Below are positions 17,337 to 27,338 of a stretch of DNA of 64,000 bases, piece after piece. The first letter of the stretch is position 1. Each line of letters starts with the position of its first letter. The notes beneath the pieces are model-generated. The model saw nothing but the letters and a program-made list of their open reading frames with translations. It did not search any database and had not been told where the DNA came from. Source of the DNA: JBBIII01 sp037446575 (lineage in GTDB: Bacteria > Bacteroidota > Ignavibacteria > UBA10030). The stretch is taken from NCBI GenBank assembly GCA_037446575.1, contig JBBIII010000003.1, positions 92,676-156,675 on the forward strand, in the 5' to 3' direction. The translations under genes were made by a program, and so were the position numbers.

Positions 17337-18377
17337 CTATTTATTTTCTACTTTGTCAGAGTCTAATAAAATATTACAAAATGGGGGGTGAATAATTCCT
17401 TTGTCAGTTATAATGGCTGAAATCAATTCATAAGGAGTAAAATCAAATGCTGGTGAATAAACGCCTATTTCTTTTACGGTAATGTTCAAACCATTTATTT
17501 CCTTTAATTCATTCGCATTGCGCTCTTCTATTGGAATTTCGTTCCCGTTATTAATTTTCGAATCGATGGTGGATACAGGCGCTGCAACATAAAATGGTAT
17601 ATTATGATATTGTGCCAAGATTGCCAAATTATATGTTCCTATTTTATTCGCTGTATCTCCATTCAATGCAATTCTATCGGCTCCGACTATAATTACATCT
17701 ATTTTCTTTTGCTTCATTAGTACAGCGGCGGTATTATCTGCAATTAATGTAGCGGGGATTCGATTTTTATTCATCTCCCAAGCTGTAAGCCGAGCGCCTT
17801 GTAATAATGGTCTTGTTTCGTCTATATAGACGTGTTTAAGTTTTTTCCGTTCCCATGCCTTTGTGATAATTCCTATAGCCGTGCCTCTACCTCCGGTAGC
17901 AAGTATGCCACTGTTGCAATGCGTTAATATACAACAATTCTCAGGTAAAAGATTAACGCCGGCCAAACTTATTTTTTCGCACATTTCAGCGTCTTCGTTA
18001 TGTATTTTTATAGCTTCGTTTAACAATAAGCTCCGCAATTCTGTTATTGATGAATTCCATCCGTTCAATATTTTTTGTTGACGCTCTAATGCCCAAAATA
18101 GATTAACCGCTGTAGGCCTTGTAGAAGCAAATAAATTTATTGCTTCATTAATTTTATTACGTACTTTATAGTTATTTTTTTCATCGATGGAAAAACTTGC
18201 TACTGCTACTCCATATGCAGCAGCAATACCAATTAATGGCGCACCTCTAATTGCCAATCTTCTTATTGCATCGGCTATTATATCAACATTATTAGTTTCG
18301 TGAAAGAATTCTTCATTAGGAAGTTTTGTTTGATCAAGAAAGCGGAGATTGCCGTTAACCCATTCTAACGGCTTCAT
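17337..18377 (-). CDS. mtnA: Methylthioribose-1-phosphate isomerase
   Basis: Isomerises 5-methylthioribose-1-phosphate to methylthioribulose-1-phosphate in methionine salvage. About 346 residues from the ATG at 18377, which has a strong GAGGAGG SD; a TTG at 18392 that would add five residues is rejected. Signatures: RRLAIRGAPLIGIAAAYG, the catalytic Cys in THCNSGILATGGRGTA, ETRPLLQGARLTAWE, and the catalytic Asp in IIVGADRIALNGDTANKIGT. It is coupled to the upstream PfkB kinase (the kinase stop is one base away). eIF2B-alpha-like paralogues lack the Cys/Asp pair, so mtnA is the better call. Confidence 0.93.
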   Translation of the reverse strand: MKPLEWVNGNLRFLDQTKLPNEEFFHETNNVDIIADAIRRLAIRGAPLIGIAAAYGVAVASFSIDEKNNYKVRNKINEAINLFASTRPTAVNLFWALERQQKILNGWNSSITELRSLLLNEAIKIHNEDAEMCEKISLAGVNLLPENCCILTHCNSGILATGGRGTAIGIITKAWERKKLKHVYIDETRPLLQGARLTAWEMNKNRIPATLIADNTAAVLMKQKKIDVIIVGADRIALNGDTANKIGTYNLAILAQYHNIPFYVAAPVSTIDSKINNGNEIPIEERNANELKEINGLNITVKEIGVYSPAFDFTPYELISAIITDKGIIHPPFCNILLDSDKVENK

Positions 18378-18378
18378 T

Positions 18379-19293
18379 TTATTCCTCCTCAAAACGTGAT
18401 AAATTCATAAATGCATGGAATCTATCTTGAATTTTTAAATAACTTAATTTGCGCAAACTATCTATGCTGAATTTTTCAACGCAAAATGATGCAAGAGCGC
18501 TTCCATAGACCACAGCTCTCTTAAGATTTTCAAATGATAATTCGTCAGTTCTTGCAATCCAACCAATAAAACCACCCGCAAACGAATCTCCAGCTCCAGT
18601 AGGGTCAAAGATAGTTTCCAATGGAAAAGCCGGCGCAGAAAATATTGCATCATCTGTTACCAACATCGCTCCATGTTCCCCTTTTTTTATTATTAATATT
18701 TTGGGTCCCATTTTAATAATTTTTTTTGCCGCCTTTATTAAATTCGGTTCATGAGTCAATAACCGCGCTTCGGAATCATTCACGATTAGTACATCCATAT
18801 ACTTCATTGTCTCTAAAAGTTCTTTCGGTTTTGTTTCGATCCAATAATTCATCGTATCGCCTACAACAAGTCGCGGCTTTTTTATTTGTTTCAAAACCTG
18901 CAACTGCAGAATCGGATCAATATTGCCCAGACAAACATATGCAGAATTTTTAAATGTATTTGGTATAACCGGATTAAAATTTTTGAATACGTTCAAATCT
19001 GTAAATAATGTATCCCTTACATTAAGGTCATAATGATACTTACCACCCCAGCGAAAAGTTTTTCCATTCTCAATTATTTGCAGACCGTCTAAATCAATCT
19101 GCCTCGATTCCATAAATTTTATATGCTCTTTTGGAAAATCTCCACCTACTACTGCCACTAAACGTATTGGGTTTGTAAAATAACTTGCAGCTGCCGATAT
19201 GTAGACTGCTGAACCGCCGAGCGCATCTTGCACTTTTCCAAATGGAGTCTCTACTGTGTCTAATGCAACTGAACCAACTACTAATAAACTCAT
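18379..19293 (-). CDS. PfkB-family carbohydrate/nucleoside kinase
   Basis: ATP-dependent kinase of the ribokinase superfamily, 304 residues. PfkB signatures: LGGSAVYISAAASYF near residue 26 (substrate glycine pair), and the anion-hole/catalytic-base motif DPTGAGDSFAGGFIG near 232. The substrate is not evident; the family covers ribose, fructose, adenosine and other sugars. It is directly upstream of and coupled to mtnA, which hints at a role in the salvage of methylthioadenosine-derived ribose or adenosine, but this is inference from position only. It starts one base after the NUDIX gene's stop region. Confidence 0.85.
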   Translation of the reverse strand: MSLLVVGSVALDTVETPFGKVQDALGGSAVYISAAASYFTNPIRLVAVVGGDFPKEHIKFMESRQIDLDGLQIIENGKTFRWGGKYHYDLNVRDTLFTDLNVFKNFNPVIPNTFKNSAYVCLGNIDPILQLQVLKQIKKPRLVVGDTMNYWIETKPKELLETMKYMDVLIVNDSEARLLTHEPNLIKAAKKIIKMGPKILIIKKGEHGAMLVTDDAIFSAPAFPLETIFDPTGAGDSFAGGFIGWIARTDELSFENLKRAVVYGSALASFCVEKFSIDSLRKLSYLKIQDRFHAFMNLSRFEEE

Positions 19294-19294
19294 T

Positions 19295-19777
19295 TTATCT
19301 CATATCTCCTTTCAAGATTATTTCTGTTAATCTTGATGTTTGTTCTTCATTTTTCACAAAATCATTTACAATATCTAAAATTTGTTTATGCCCGGGCCAA
19401 ACCAGTCTTTCCCTTGCGTTCGTGTAATTTAACCACTCATACTTTTGATGCTCATTTGATAAAATTATTTTTGTATCTGCGCTAGCTTCAGCCGCAAAAA
19501 CAACAGCTAATTGAACGGCATCTTTTTTAAAATCGAAAAAAGAATCTATATAAGGAACGCACCATAATTTGTTTATTGATAAACTAGTCTCCTCTTTAAG
19601 TTCTCTAATTGCCGCTTCTTTTGCAGTCTCGCTTCTCTCTATAGTTCCCGTAATAATTTGCCATAGATTGGGATATAAATTATCATTCGGAGAGCGTTGT
19701 AAAAGAAGATAATTTATTTCGTTTTTGAATTTCTTAAAAATACAAGTTTCAACTATTTGGCATGAAATACTTGCCAA
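19295..19777 (-). CDS. NUDIX hydrolase
   Basis: Pyrophosphohydrolase of 160 residues. The Nudix box is GTIERSETAKEAAIRELKEE followed by TSL: the GX5E and REUXEE parts are intact, while the final Gly of the box is Ser. Remaining features (LLLQRSPNDNLYPNLWQIITG) resemble the dATP/dihydroneopterin triphosphate pyrophosphatase type, although the substrate cannot be fixed by eye. The start is a TTG with a GAGGAAAG SD. It heads a group NUDIX-PfkB kinase-mtnA-recO-htrA with gaps of a few bases. Confidence 0.85.
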   Translation of the reverse strand: MASISCQIVETCIFKKFKNEINYLLLQRSPNDNLYPNLWQIITGTIERSETAKEAAIRELKEETSLSINKLWCVPYIDSFFDFKKDAVQLAVVFAAEASADTKIILSNEHQKYEWLNYTNARERLVWPGHKQILDIVNDFVKNEEQTSRLTEIILKGDMR

Positions 19778-19827
19778 TTATTTCTTTCCTCGATTTTATA
19801 TTATCGATTATTAGAATGCAATTATGC

Positions 19828-20610
19828 TTATTTATTTTTAAAGTAAGAAAGTATAACTCCGCAAGCAATTCCAACATTTAATGATTCCCCTCTCCCGAAG
19901 CGGGGTATGCTAACAACTTCATCCACTAATTGAAACACATCTTTATCTATTCCATGCGCTTCACTGCCAAGTATAATTACCTGCTTAGTTTGTGGAGTAA
20001 ATGAATAAAGCGATTTTCCATTCAATGTCGTTCCTATAATTTTAAACCCGTTTATTTTTAGTTGCGGCAATACAATTTCATACTCTATATTTTCATATAT
20101 TTTTAGGTGGAATATTGAACCCGCTGTTGCCCGTATTACTTTTTCGTTGTAAAGCGACACACAACCATTATTCAAGAAAACCGCATCAACTCCGAACCAA
20201 TCGCATGTTCTGATAATTGTTCCCAAATTACCTGGATCATTTATTCCATCACAAGCAACAATAAGTTTTGCGTCAATTAATTTATTCGATTCAAATATTT
20301 CATTTTTCTGATGTACGAGCGCAACAACACCTTGTGAATTTATCGTATCAGTGATTAGATTTAGTTGATTATTTTTAATTTCTCTAATTGAAATATTCTT
20401 TTTTTTTGCCCTGTTAATCACCCTCTCATTTTCTGGATTATTAATTGCAAATTGAGATATTCCGATAAAATCAATTTTATAATCGGAATTTAGTGCATCA
20501 TAAAGTGAATGCCAACCTTCAAGCAAAAATTTTTTCTCTGAATCGCGTATCTTTTTCTGCTTTAATGATCGAATGTATTTTATATCTGAATTAGTTAAAT
20601 TCACACTCAA
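19828..20610 (-). CDS. TrmH-family (SpoU) RNA 2'-O-methyltransferase
   Basis: Methylates a ribose in rRNA or tRNA using SAM. 260 residues: N-terminal substrate-binding domain (KKIRDSEKKFLLEGWHSL) and the SPOUT knot with its three motifs DPGNLGTIIRTCDWFG, IILGSEAHGIDKDVF and RFGRGESLNVGIACGVILSYF. This matches the RlmB/TsnR-like group; the exact target is unknown. TTG start, 63 bp downstream of comEC on the same strand. Confidence 0.92.
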   Translation of the reverse strand: MSVNLTNSDIKYIRSLKQKKIRDSEKKFLLEGWHSLYDALNSDYKIDFIGISQFAINNPENERVINRAKKKNISIREIKNNQLNLITDTINSQGVVALVHQKNEIFESNKLIDAKLIVACDGINDPGNLGTIIRTCDWFGVDAVFLNNGCVSLYNEKVIRATAGSIFHLKIYENIEYEIVLPQLKINGFKIIGTTLNGKSLYSFTPQTKQVIILGSEAHGIDKDVFQLVDEVVSIPRFGRGESLNVGIACGVILSYFKNK

Positions 20611-20673
20611 TTATAGAAAAAAAAATTAGGATATACAAAAACCATATTTTTATATTTGATGTTATTCCCATTT

Positions 20674-23064
20674 TTACCTCCAATTGATATTCTGCAAATT
20701 GCTTCCATAACTCTCATAAATCACCGCGCCTGATTTATCGGTTCTATGAATAACAATTGAATTATTAAGCAACCTATCTAATACAGTTTTTGATGGATGA
20801 TTAAATTTATTCCGCGTTCCTACTGATATTAGCGCAATTTTTGGCTTAACATATCTAATAAACTCTTCACTTGTACTAGTCATACTTCCATGATGTCCAA
20901 CTTTTAATATATTGCTGGATAGAAAATTTCCATATTTGGATATAAGTATATTTTCTACTTCAGTTTCTGCGTCGCCAGTGAATAATATTGAAGATTCACC
21001 ATACAATACTTTTAATACAATTGTGTTATTATTTTGGTTTCTATCTGCTTTGAAGTAAGCGCTTGGATGCAAGACATATACACGCGAATTAGGATCAACA
21101 TAAATTTGACTTTTCGATTCCACATGCTTAACTCCGATTTTGTATTTAATTGCTTCTTGCAATAAAGTTGTAAGTTGATGATTATTTATTTTATTCATTG
21201 CCACAATCAAAGTATCTACTTTAATTTTATTTATTATAGAACTTGCTCCGCCAATATGATCGTTATGGGGGTGAGTTATTAGTAGATAATCTAATTTATC
21301 AACTCCTTTATTTTTTAGTAATGGTATAATTGTTCTTATACCAGCATCATATATTTTTGATTTCGCTCCTGCATCTATCAATATCCTTTTTCCGTTAGAA
21401 AATTCTGTAAGAATTGCATCGCCCTGCCCCACATCAATCATTGTTAGAGAAAAATTAGGACGATTCGGATATATTATCGATGAGTAGACAAAGAAATTTC
21501 CAATTAATAAGCATATAAATAAAATAATTTTACGCGTTCTATGTTTATTAATATTGATAATCAAACCAATTATTAAAAAATAGCAGATACAAGAGATGAA
21601 GTTGAAATTACTGAATTCTAAGTAAGCATATGGAACGTTTGCGGCTTGTTTGACAAAACCAAGAAGAAGCCACACAAGAAAATCGTTCACTGCCGCATAT
21701 AAACTTGCAATCCAATCATTTATAAAAGAAAAAATAATTTCAGTAAAACCTAAAAAGGTATTAAAACCTGCAATTGGCACAGCTAAGATATTTGCAACAA
21801 GCGAAATAATTGATATACGGCCAAAATAATAGGCAGTAAAGGGAATTGTTCCTAAAAGAGCGGCAAGAGAAACAGCCATGAGCTTTAACACAAAATCTAT
21901 TGCCTTAATTTCTTCGAACATAGTCGGAATTTTATTGATAAGTGCCTCAAACCGCGGATACAAAAATACAATAGCTATTACAGCCGAAAAAGAAAGTTGA
22001 AATCCAATATCAAACAAAAAGTTTGTATCCCAAATCAATAATATTAGAGCTGCTACGCTTATTGAATTGTAAATATCAGGTTTTCGTTCATACAAGGTCG
22101 CGCACAAAATAACAATTGCCATAATTGTCGCGCGTACAACTGAAGGGCTTGACCCTGTTACTAGCATGTAGAATATTAACCCAATAATTGTTGCCAACGC
22201 TATATATTTTCGAGGCAGACGAAAAAATCCAAAAACCGTATAAAACATAAAAGCTACAAACGCCACGTTGGAACCCGATACTGCTAAAATATGGATTGTT
22301 CCAGTATCTATAAAGGATTGTTTAATATCTACAGGAATTTCGGCTCGATAGCCAAATATTATTCCTTTTAAAAAACTTGCATGACGTTGTGTATGAAACT
22401 TATCTATTATTGCATATAATTTTTGTTGAATAGAATATGTCCAATGTCGAAAATTATTTTTATGCATCGATTCAACAGCAATGATTTTATCGAAGCTCTT
22501 GATATTAACAATGCCTTGTATATTATTCAATTCGAGGTATTTTCCAAAATCATACTCGCCGGGATTTCTCTTAAATGGATAGGCCTCAAGTATTCCTTCC
22601 AAAAATATTCGTTTTCCAAATTCAACATTTGCACAATTATGAGCGTCGCTTATGTTACGCAGTGTTATTAAAATTCGTTGACCTCTGCGGTCAATTTTAA
22701 ATTCTCTTTTTATACTATCGGTTTTTACTACAAAAGAAAATCTTCTCTCTTGCTTTATTGGTTCTGAATCAACAATTCCATAAATGAGAATATTTTCATT
22801 TTGCACGCTCGGTTCAAGTTTAGAGGATTCATAATCGAGTTGGTTAATTGAGTGGAGTAATAATCCTAGTAATAAAACTAATAGATGTAAAAATATTGAA
22901 AAGATAATATGCCATTTATAAATAAGTGTGAGTATAATGATTGGAACAACAAATATTAGAATAGAAAAATAAATCCACAAAGGATTTATAAATAGCCAAT
23001 ATGCACAAATAATTCCGACAATATAAAGGACAAGAAAACGCAGTGCAGGTCGGCGTGTTAACAT
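20674..23064 (-). CDS. comEC: DNA internalization competence protein ComEC/Rec2
   Basis: Inner-membrane channel for uptake of single-stranded DNA in natural transformation. 796 residues with full architecture: N-terminal membrane and soluble OB-like domain (DUF4131, residues 1-200), the Competence membrane domain (HILAVSGSNVAFVAFMFY, SPSVVRATIMAIVIL), and a C-terminal MBL domain with DVGQGDAILTE, THPHNDHIGG and GHHGSMTSTS. The metal-binding motif is intact. No other competence gene (comEA, dprA, pilQ) is nearby. It follows a predicted metalloenzyme gene by 14 bp. Confidence 0.95.
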   Translation of the reverse strand: MLTRRPALRFLVLYIVGIICAYWLFINPLWIYFSILIFVVPIIILTLIYKWHIIFSIFLHLLVLLLGLLLHSINQLDYESSKLEPSVQNENILIYGIVDSEPIKQERRFSFVVKTDSIKREFKIDRRGQRILITLRNISDAHNCANVEFGKRIFLEGILEAYPFKRNPGEYDFGKYLELNNIQGIVNIKSFDKIIAVESMHKNNFRHWTYSIQQKLYAIIDKFHTQRHASFLKGIIFGYRAEIPVDIKQSFIDTGTIHILAVSGSNVAFVAFMFYTVFGFFRLPRKYIALATIIGLIFYMLVTGSSPSVVRATIMAIVILCATLYERKPDIYNSISVAALILLIWDTNFLFDIGFQLSFSAVIAIVFLYPRFEALINKIPTMFEEIKAIDFVLKLMAVSLAALLGTIPFTAYYFGRISIISLVANILAVPIAGFNTFLGFTEIIFSFINDWIASLYAAVNDFLVWLLLGFVKQAANVPYAYLEFSNFNFISCICYFLIIGLIININKHRTRKIILFICLLIGNFFVYSSIIYPNRPNFSLTMIDVGQGDAILTEFSNGKRILIDAGAKSKIYDAGIRTIIPLLKNKGVDKLDYLLITHPHNDHIGGASSIINKIKVDTLIVAMNKINNHQLTTLLQEAIKYKIGVKHVESKSQIYVDPNSRVYVLHPSAYFKADRNQNNNTIVLKVLYGESSILFTGDAETEVENILISKYGNFLSSNILKVGHHGSMTSTSEEFIRYVKPKIALISVGTRNKFNHPSKTVLDRLLNNSIVIHRTDKSGAVIYESYGSNLQNINWR

Positions 23065-23078
23065 ATCAATTTATCAAC

Positions 23079-24017
23079 TCATAAATTCTTGAATAACCTT
23101 ATAATAGCCGGGGTAACATGTGTCAGATTCTTTATTCTTTTTACAATTTTATGGCGCTGATTACCCGCTAATATACAAAATACTCTATTGCGAGTGTGTG
23201 TTTTTGTAGAAAGATCCTCAATGTTACCATGATCACTTAATATAATAAGAAGCATATTGGCAGGATCAAAGAGTTCAAGAAATCCAAAAAGAAACTCATC
23301 AAATCTTTCCAACACTTCTATTGCAAAAGTCATTCTCTGACTATGCCCAGCATGATCTGTTAACCAATATTCAAATAAAGTAAAATCATACTTTTTTCCG
23401 ATATTCGCTAAATGTCGCCCAGCTTCTTTTGGACTAATTGGTTTAATTTCAGGATGTCCAAGTTCTACCCATTGACTTCGGATAAAATCTGGCGAAATTG
23501 CCTCATTCTTTTTTAGCTCATCAACTGTCATCAACGGAATATCAGCAAGTTTGTGAGAAAGCGTAGTTACAGTAAGTCTTTTAGTCCCTGAGTTTGTATA
23601 ATCAAAGAATTTTTGTGGAAAAGCATTTGCAAATATTGTTGATTTACCGATTTTTTTTAGTTGAACGAAAATATTCTTTTCTGCAATGATTGGCTTTAAT
23701 ATAGTCGGAGGATGAGGTCCAAAATGTCTTCCAAATTTTTTTGCGCCGTTCACACCGGTAAAAATTGCTGTTTGCCCGGTTCCGCTTTGCGGCAAACCGG
23801 ATACGCCCAATGTAGCATCTATTGAAATCACATCAACATTATTATTGGAATAAGATTTAAAAGGAGTGTGAGGTAATATACCGCCGCAAAGATTTTTTAA
23901 AACAGACAGGTCAGCTTTAAAAAATGGATTTATTCTCGCATCATTTTTACCGATACCAACTCCATCAAGAAATAGGAGTATAACATGTAGTTCTTTCGAG
24001 TTATTTTCGATAATCAA
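23079..24017 (-). CDS. Alkaline-phosphatase-fold metalloenzyme
   Basis: 312-residue protein of the alkaline phosphatase/phosphoglycerate mutase superfamily. Seen: LLFLDGVGIG (first metal Asp), SGLPQSGTGQTAIFTGVNG (nucleophile region, Ser/Thr), FEYWLTDHAGHS and LIILSDHGNIED (metal Asp/His). It is too short to be iPGM, and the insert domain is missing, so the substrate is unknown. Members with this GQTA pattern are annotated as 'metalloenzyme domain' or peptidase-like proteins. TTG start. The neighbours dtd (downstream of nothing related) and comEC do not point to a role. Confidence 0.75.
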   Translation of the reverse strand: MIIENNSKELHVILLFLDGVGIGKNDARINPFFKADLSVLKNLCGGILPHTPFKSYSNNNVDVISIDATLGVSGLPQSGTGQTAIFTGVNGAKKFGRHFGPHPPTILKPIIAEKNIFVQLKKIGKSTIFANAFPQKFFDYTNSGTKRLTVTTLSHKLADIPLMTVDELKKNEAISPDFIRSQWVELGHPEIKPISPKEAGRHLANIGKKYDFTLFEYWLTDHAGHSQRMTFAIEVLERFDEFLFGFLELFDPANMLLIILSDHGNIEDLSTKTHTRNRVFCILAGNQRHKIVKRIKNLTHVTPAIIRLFKNL

Positions 24018-24049
24018 TTTTTTATCGACTTATTATTTAGATGGAATAT

Positions 24050-24499
24050 TTAATTTTTACTGTCAATTATAATTGTAACAGGCCCGTTATTTATAAGTTC
24101 AATATCCATCATTGCGCGAAAGACTCCCATTTTAACTTTATCATCTCCCACCAACTTTTTTAATTGACTTACAAATTCTTCATATAAGGATTCAGCTAAA
24201 TGAGGCATCGCCGCATCGGAATAGCTAGGTCTATTTCCTCTTCTTGTATCGCCATATAAAGTAAATTGTGAAACGACTAAAATACTTCCGGTAATATCAA
24301 TAACCGATAAATTCATTTTTCCATTTTCATCGTCAAAGATTCGTAGTGAAGCGCATCGTTTCGCCAGATATTCGGCGTCATTTTCTAAATCGCCGCTTTT
24401 AACGCCAAGCAAGATAAGCATACCGTTTTCGATAGAATTAACAACTTCTCCATCTATTTTAACGGAACATCGGTTTACTCGTTGAATTAATGCGCGCAT
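24050..24499 (-). CDS. dtd: D-aminoacyl-tRNA deacylase
   Basis: Removes D-amino acids and glycine mischarged on tRNA. 149 residues, standard length. Opening MRALIQRVNRCSVKIDGEVV, the catalytic motif SQFTLYGDTRRGNRPSYSDAA and the C-terminal NGPVTIIIDS (Gly-cisPro motif) are all present. It sits 16 bp downstream of prmC. Confidence 0.96.
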   Translation of the reverse strand: MRALIQRVNRCSVKIDGEVVNSIENGMLILLGVKSGDLENDAEYLAKRCASLRIFDDENGKMNLSVIDITGSILVVSQFTLYGDTRRGNRPSYSDAAMPHLAESLYEEFVSQLKKLVGDDKVKMGVFRAMMDIELINNGPVTIIIDSKN

Positions 24500-24514
24500 T
24501 TTTTTAGAAAGAAT

Positions 24515-25432
24515 TTAATTAAGAGTGATAATATTATGGTTTGATAATTTATAGATGCCAGATACAATACGAGAAATACCCTGCAAATCGCGTACTATTT
24601 TTAATTGTTGTATTCCACATCGCATAAACTCATCTACTACTTTATCAGCTTGTCCAAAACCCACTTCAACAATAATTGCTCCCTCTGGATTTAAAATATC
24701 AGCAACAACGCATGAAATATGACGATAAAAATTTAATCCGTCCTTTCCATCAGTTAGTGCAAACGACGGTTCATACTCTTTGATTTCACGATTAAGTTGT
24801 TCCCATTCAACTATTGATATATAAGGTGGATTGCTAAGAAGTAGATCGAATTTTGTATCGAATCTAAATTCATCCGATTTAAAAATATCGGCTTGTATAA
24901 ACTCTATGCGCGATTCAACTTTATGTTTAACTGCATTTAATTTTGCAATTTCGAGCGCTTCCTTGCTAATGTCTACCGATATAATAGCGGCTTTTTTTAC
25001 GTACTTTGCAACTGCTATTGCAACATTACCACTTCCAGTGCCTATATCAAGAACATTTATAGTACGATTATCTAAAATTTTCTGGCAATGCAATATAGCT
25101 TGTTCGACAAGTGTTTCAGTTTCTGGTCTCGGGATTAAGACTCGTGTGTCCACATCAAATGACAGTCCCATAAAATTTGCGGAGCCAATAATATATTGGA
25201 CTGGTTCATAATTCAGTCTTCGAGAATATAGCTTGCGGAAATTATCTACTTCAATTGATTTAAGCGGTTTATCGAAATTTAGGTATAATTGTATTCTAGG
25301 AATTTTTAACGTATGCGCAAGTAAAAGCTCAACATTTAATCTCGCATCTTCAAATCCATTTTTTTGAAGATGATCAATAGCCGATTTCATTAACTCACGA
25401 ATTGTCCATACTCTAATTTTTTCTTCAGGCAT
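24515..25432 (-). CDS. prmC: Release factor N5-glutamine methyltransferase PrmC
   Basis: Methylates the GGQ glutamine of RF1/RF2. 305 residues, with an N-terminal helical domain (RIQLYLNFDKPL) and the SAM-dependent methyltransferase domain with IGTGSGNVAIAVAKY (motif I) and the substrate-binding LLSNPPYI. RPETETLVEQ precedes the fold as in PrmC. The gene starts 6 bp after the stop of the basic-tailed hypothetical protein and runs into dtd. prfA is not in the window. Confidence 0.94.
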   Translation of the reverse strand: MPEEKIRVWTIRELMKSAIDHLQKNGFEDARLNVELLLAHTLKIPRIQLYLNFDKPLKSIEVDNFRKLYSRRLNYEPVQYIIGSANFMGLSFDVDTRVLIPRPETETLVEQAILHCQKILDNRTINVLDIGTGSGNVAIAVAKYVKKAAIISVDISKEALEIAKLNAVKHKVESRIEFIQADIFKSDEFRFDTKFDLLLSNPPYISIVEWEQLNREIKEYEPSFALTDGKDGLNFYRHISCVVADILNPEGAIIVEVGFGQADKVVDEFMRCGIQQLKIVRDLQGISRIVSGIYKLSNHNIITLN

Positions 25433-25438
25433 GCCTCT

Positions 25439-25954
25439 CTATTTTTTCTTTTTTCTTTTTACATTCTTTATTTTTTTTCTTCTTAAAGATAATTTTTTCC
25501 CTCTTTTTGTCCCCTTATCTGCTTTAACTTTTTTTGTAATACTTGTTTTCTTCTTTTTCTTTACATTCCCTTTTAATTTGGTGACCATTGTTATAAAAGC
25601 TTTCCGCTTAATACTTCCGATTTCTTCATCATCTTCAGATTCAATATTTCCAGTAATTTGCGAATCCCGTAATTTGACTCTATCTTCTGGATAGAACCCA
25701 AGTTTTTCCATTTCTGAATCAACATATTCATTATCTAAAATTTCTTCTTCGTCCTGCTCTTTGTTATGAGCAGGAATAATTTGAAATCGCTTATCGCCTT
25801 CCAACATTGCACTAAAATCTGGCAACGATGCAACTTCGAAACCCGATTTTTTTGATCGCTTAACAACTTCTTCCCACACAATTTGCACAGGTAAAATAGA
25901 ATTTTTTTGAGCTGATAAAATCAACTCTGCTTCATTTAAGCTCCTCTCGTACAC
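25439..25954 (-). CDS. Small acidic-then-basic protein, possible winged-helix (HARE-HTH-like)
   Basis: 171 residues, not recognised with confidence. Residues 1-65 (LNEAELILSAQKNSILPVQIV and LPDFSAMLEGDKRFQII) resemble in outline the helix-turn-helix of the HARE-HTH/RNA polymerase delta group, where a partial match of 'F..L..D.RF' is expected; this is inference. Residues 68-115 are acidic, and the C-terminus (about 120-171) is almost pure Lys/Arg. Delta-like proteins have acidic, not basic, tails, so a different nucleic-acid-binding role is likely. GTG start with a GGAG SD. Confidence 0.7.
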   Translation of the reverse strand: MYERSLNEAELILSAQKNSILPVQIVWEEVVKRSKKSGFEVASLPDFSAMLEGDKRFQIIPAHNKEQDEEEILDNEYVDSEMEKLGFYPEDRVKLRDSQITGNIESEDDEEIGSIKRKAFITMVTKLKGNVKKKKKTSITKKVKADKGTKRGKKLSLRRKKIKNVKRKKKK

Positions 25955-26026
25955 GGCCTACTCCTTCTTGTTTTAAACTTTAGATACAAAAAATGTATAA
26001 TTATTTCGAAGAAATCGCAAGTTCCA

Positions 26027-27271
26027 CTATTTTTCTTTTTGTACAAGAATCTTAATATGATTTGGAATACGAGCTAATAGTATAGTTCCAACTAAAGCAA
26101 AAAATAACGAACCTGCAAAGATTAAATTATAACCAAAATGATTACTTAACCAACCGGCAATTGGCGCAATCGCATAGAATGGCGCAAACCATGCATTCAT
26201 AAGTCCTACATACATAGATCTGTCTTTTTCTTGTGCACATTCAATTGCATAATTATATCGCATAAACAATTCCACGCCCAAGTTTATTCCGAATAATATA
26301 AAAACCAAATAGAACCATTCTACAGTTGGAGCAACTAATGCGATAAATATCGATAAGAACAAACATATACTACATATAACCAATCCGGTTTTTGTTCCTT
26401 TGTTATCTGCCACCCAGCCAAGTATTACGCCACTAATAATTTGCCCAATAATTGTAAGAATTGTGAACAATCCTATTGAGGATTCGGTTAAAGTAAAACG
26501 CTTCATTGCCGCAACTGTAAAAAAAGCCGCAGATGCGAAACTAACAATCACAAACGACGACGCTATTAAAAATTTTTTGAAAATTATATCATTCGAGATT
26601 ATAGCGCTTACATGAAAAAAAAGTTTTTTCATTTGGACTGGCGCAGTAGTAACCGATGGGGTATTTTCAACAACCTTGCGTTGTATTATTAACGAACCAA
26701 TTTGATATAAGCCCGCCAATACAATTGCTGAAGCGTAATTAAATGGATAAGAAATAAATGTTAAGAGCGCAGTAACAATTATTCCGTTAAATAAACCTAT
26801 TGCGGCGGCTATAGAAGTTCTCCACCCCATAAGCTTTCCTCTTGTTTCGGGTGGTGTTGTTTTAGCTAGAAAATCCATCCAAATTGGAGAAACGATCCCC
26901 GCAACTATTTGATTGGATATAAATATTAGAAATAATAGAGTAAGCGTAATAGAAGAGTAAGAATTGCCAAGTAACGCGACCACAAGACCCAATATTAAAA
27001 TATGAAATCTTTGAATTAATCCCTGTTTAATAACGGTTGGCTTGCGAAATTTCGATTTTGTAGAATAATTTGCAGAAATAACTTGAGGAAAAAAAAAAGC
27101 TAGATAAATAACAACAGGCCACGCACCTACTAATACATCGTTACCGCCTAATCTTGTAATTAAAGCTGGCATCAAGGTCTGTGTAGAAATAAGTGCGCCT
27201 GTGCTAATATATAATGCGCCTTCGATTATATGATACCGTTCATTTTTTTTTAATATTTCTTTGTTATCCAT
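26027..27271 (-). CDS. Major facilitator superfamily transporter
   Basis: 414-residue integral membrane protein with about 12 hydrophobic segments, cytoplasmic loops with basic residues, and the MFS cytoplasmic loop motif (GWRTSIAAAIGLFNG after TRGKLMG; FGINLGVEL in the second half). Opening NKEILKKNERYHIIEGALYISTGALI. The substrate cannot be read from sequence. It starts 67 bp after a receiver-domain protein's stop, and a weak hairpin (27293-27313) lies between. Confidence 0.85.
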   Translation of the reverse strand: MDNKEILKKNERYHIIEGALYISTGALISTQTLMPALITRLGGNDVLVGAWPVVIYLAFFFPQVISANYSTKSKFRKPTVIKQGLIQRFHILILGLVVALLGNSYSSITLTLLFLIFISNQIVAGIVSPIWMDFLAKTTPPETRGKLMGWRTSIAAAIGLFNGIIVTALLTFISYPFNYASAIVLAGLYQIGSLIIQRKVVENTPSVTTAPVQMKKLFFHVSAIISNDIIFKKFLIASSFVIVSFASAAFFTVAAMKRFTLTESSIGLFTILTIIGQIISGVILGWVADNKGTKTGLVICSICLFLSIFIALVAPTVEWFYLVFILFGINLGVELFMRYNYAIECAQEKDRSMYVGLMNAWFAPFYAIAPIAGWLSNHFGYNLIFAGSLFFALVGTILLARIPNHIKILVQKEK

Positions 27272-27292
27272 ATTTTTCTATAAAAACAAGAA

Positions 27293-27313
27293 AAGGTCAC
27301 CTAATGCGACCTT
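27293..27313 (-). terminator. Weak terminator between the receiver gene and MFS gene
   Basis: Minus strand AAGGTC, 9-nt loop, GACCTT followed by TTCTTGTTTTTA. The 6-bp stem with an interrupted T-run is weaker than the terminator at 14949. Confidence 0.5.
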
Positions 27314-27338
27314 CATGTTTGAATTTATGATCCCGCAA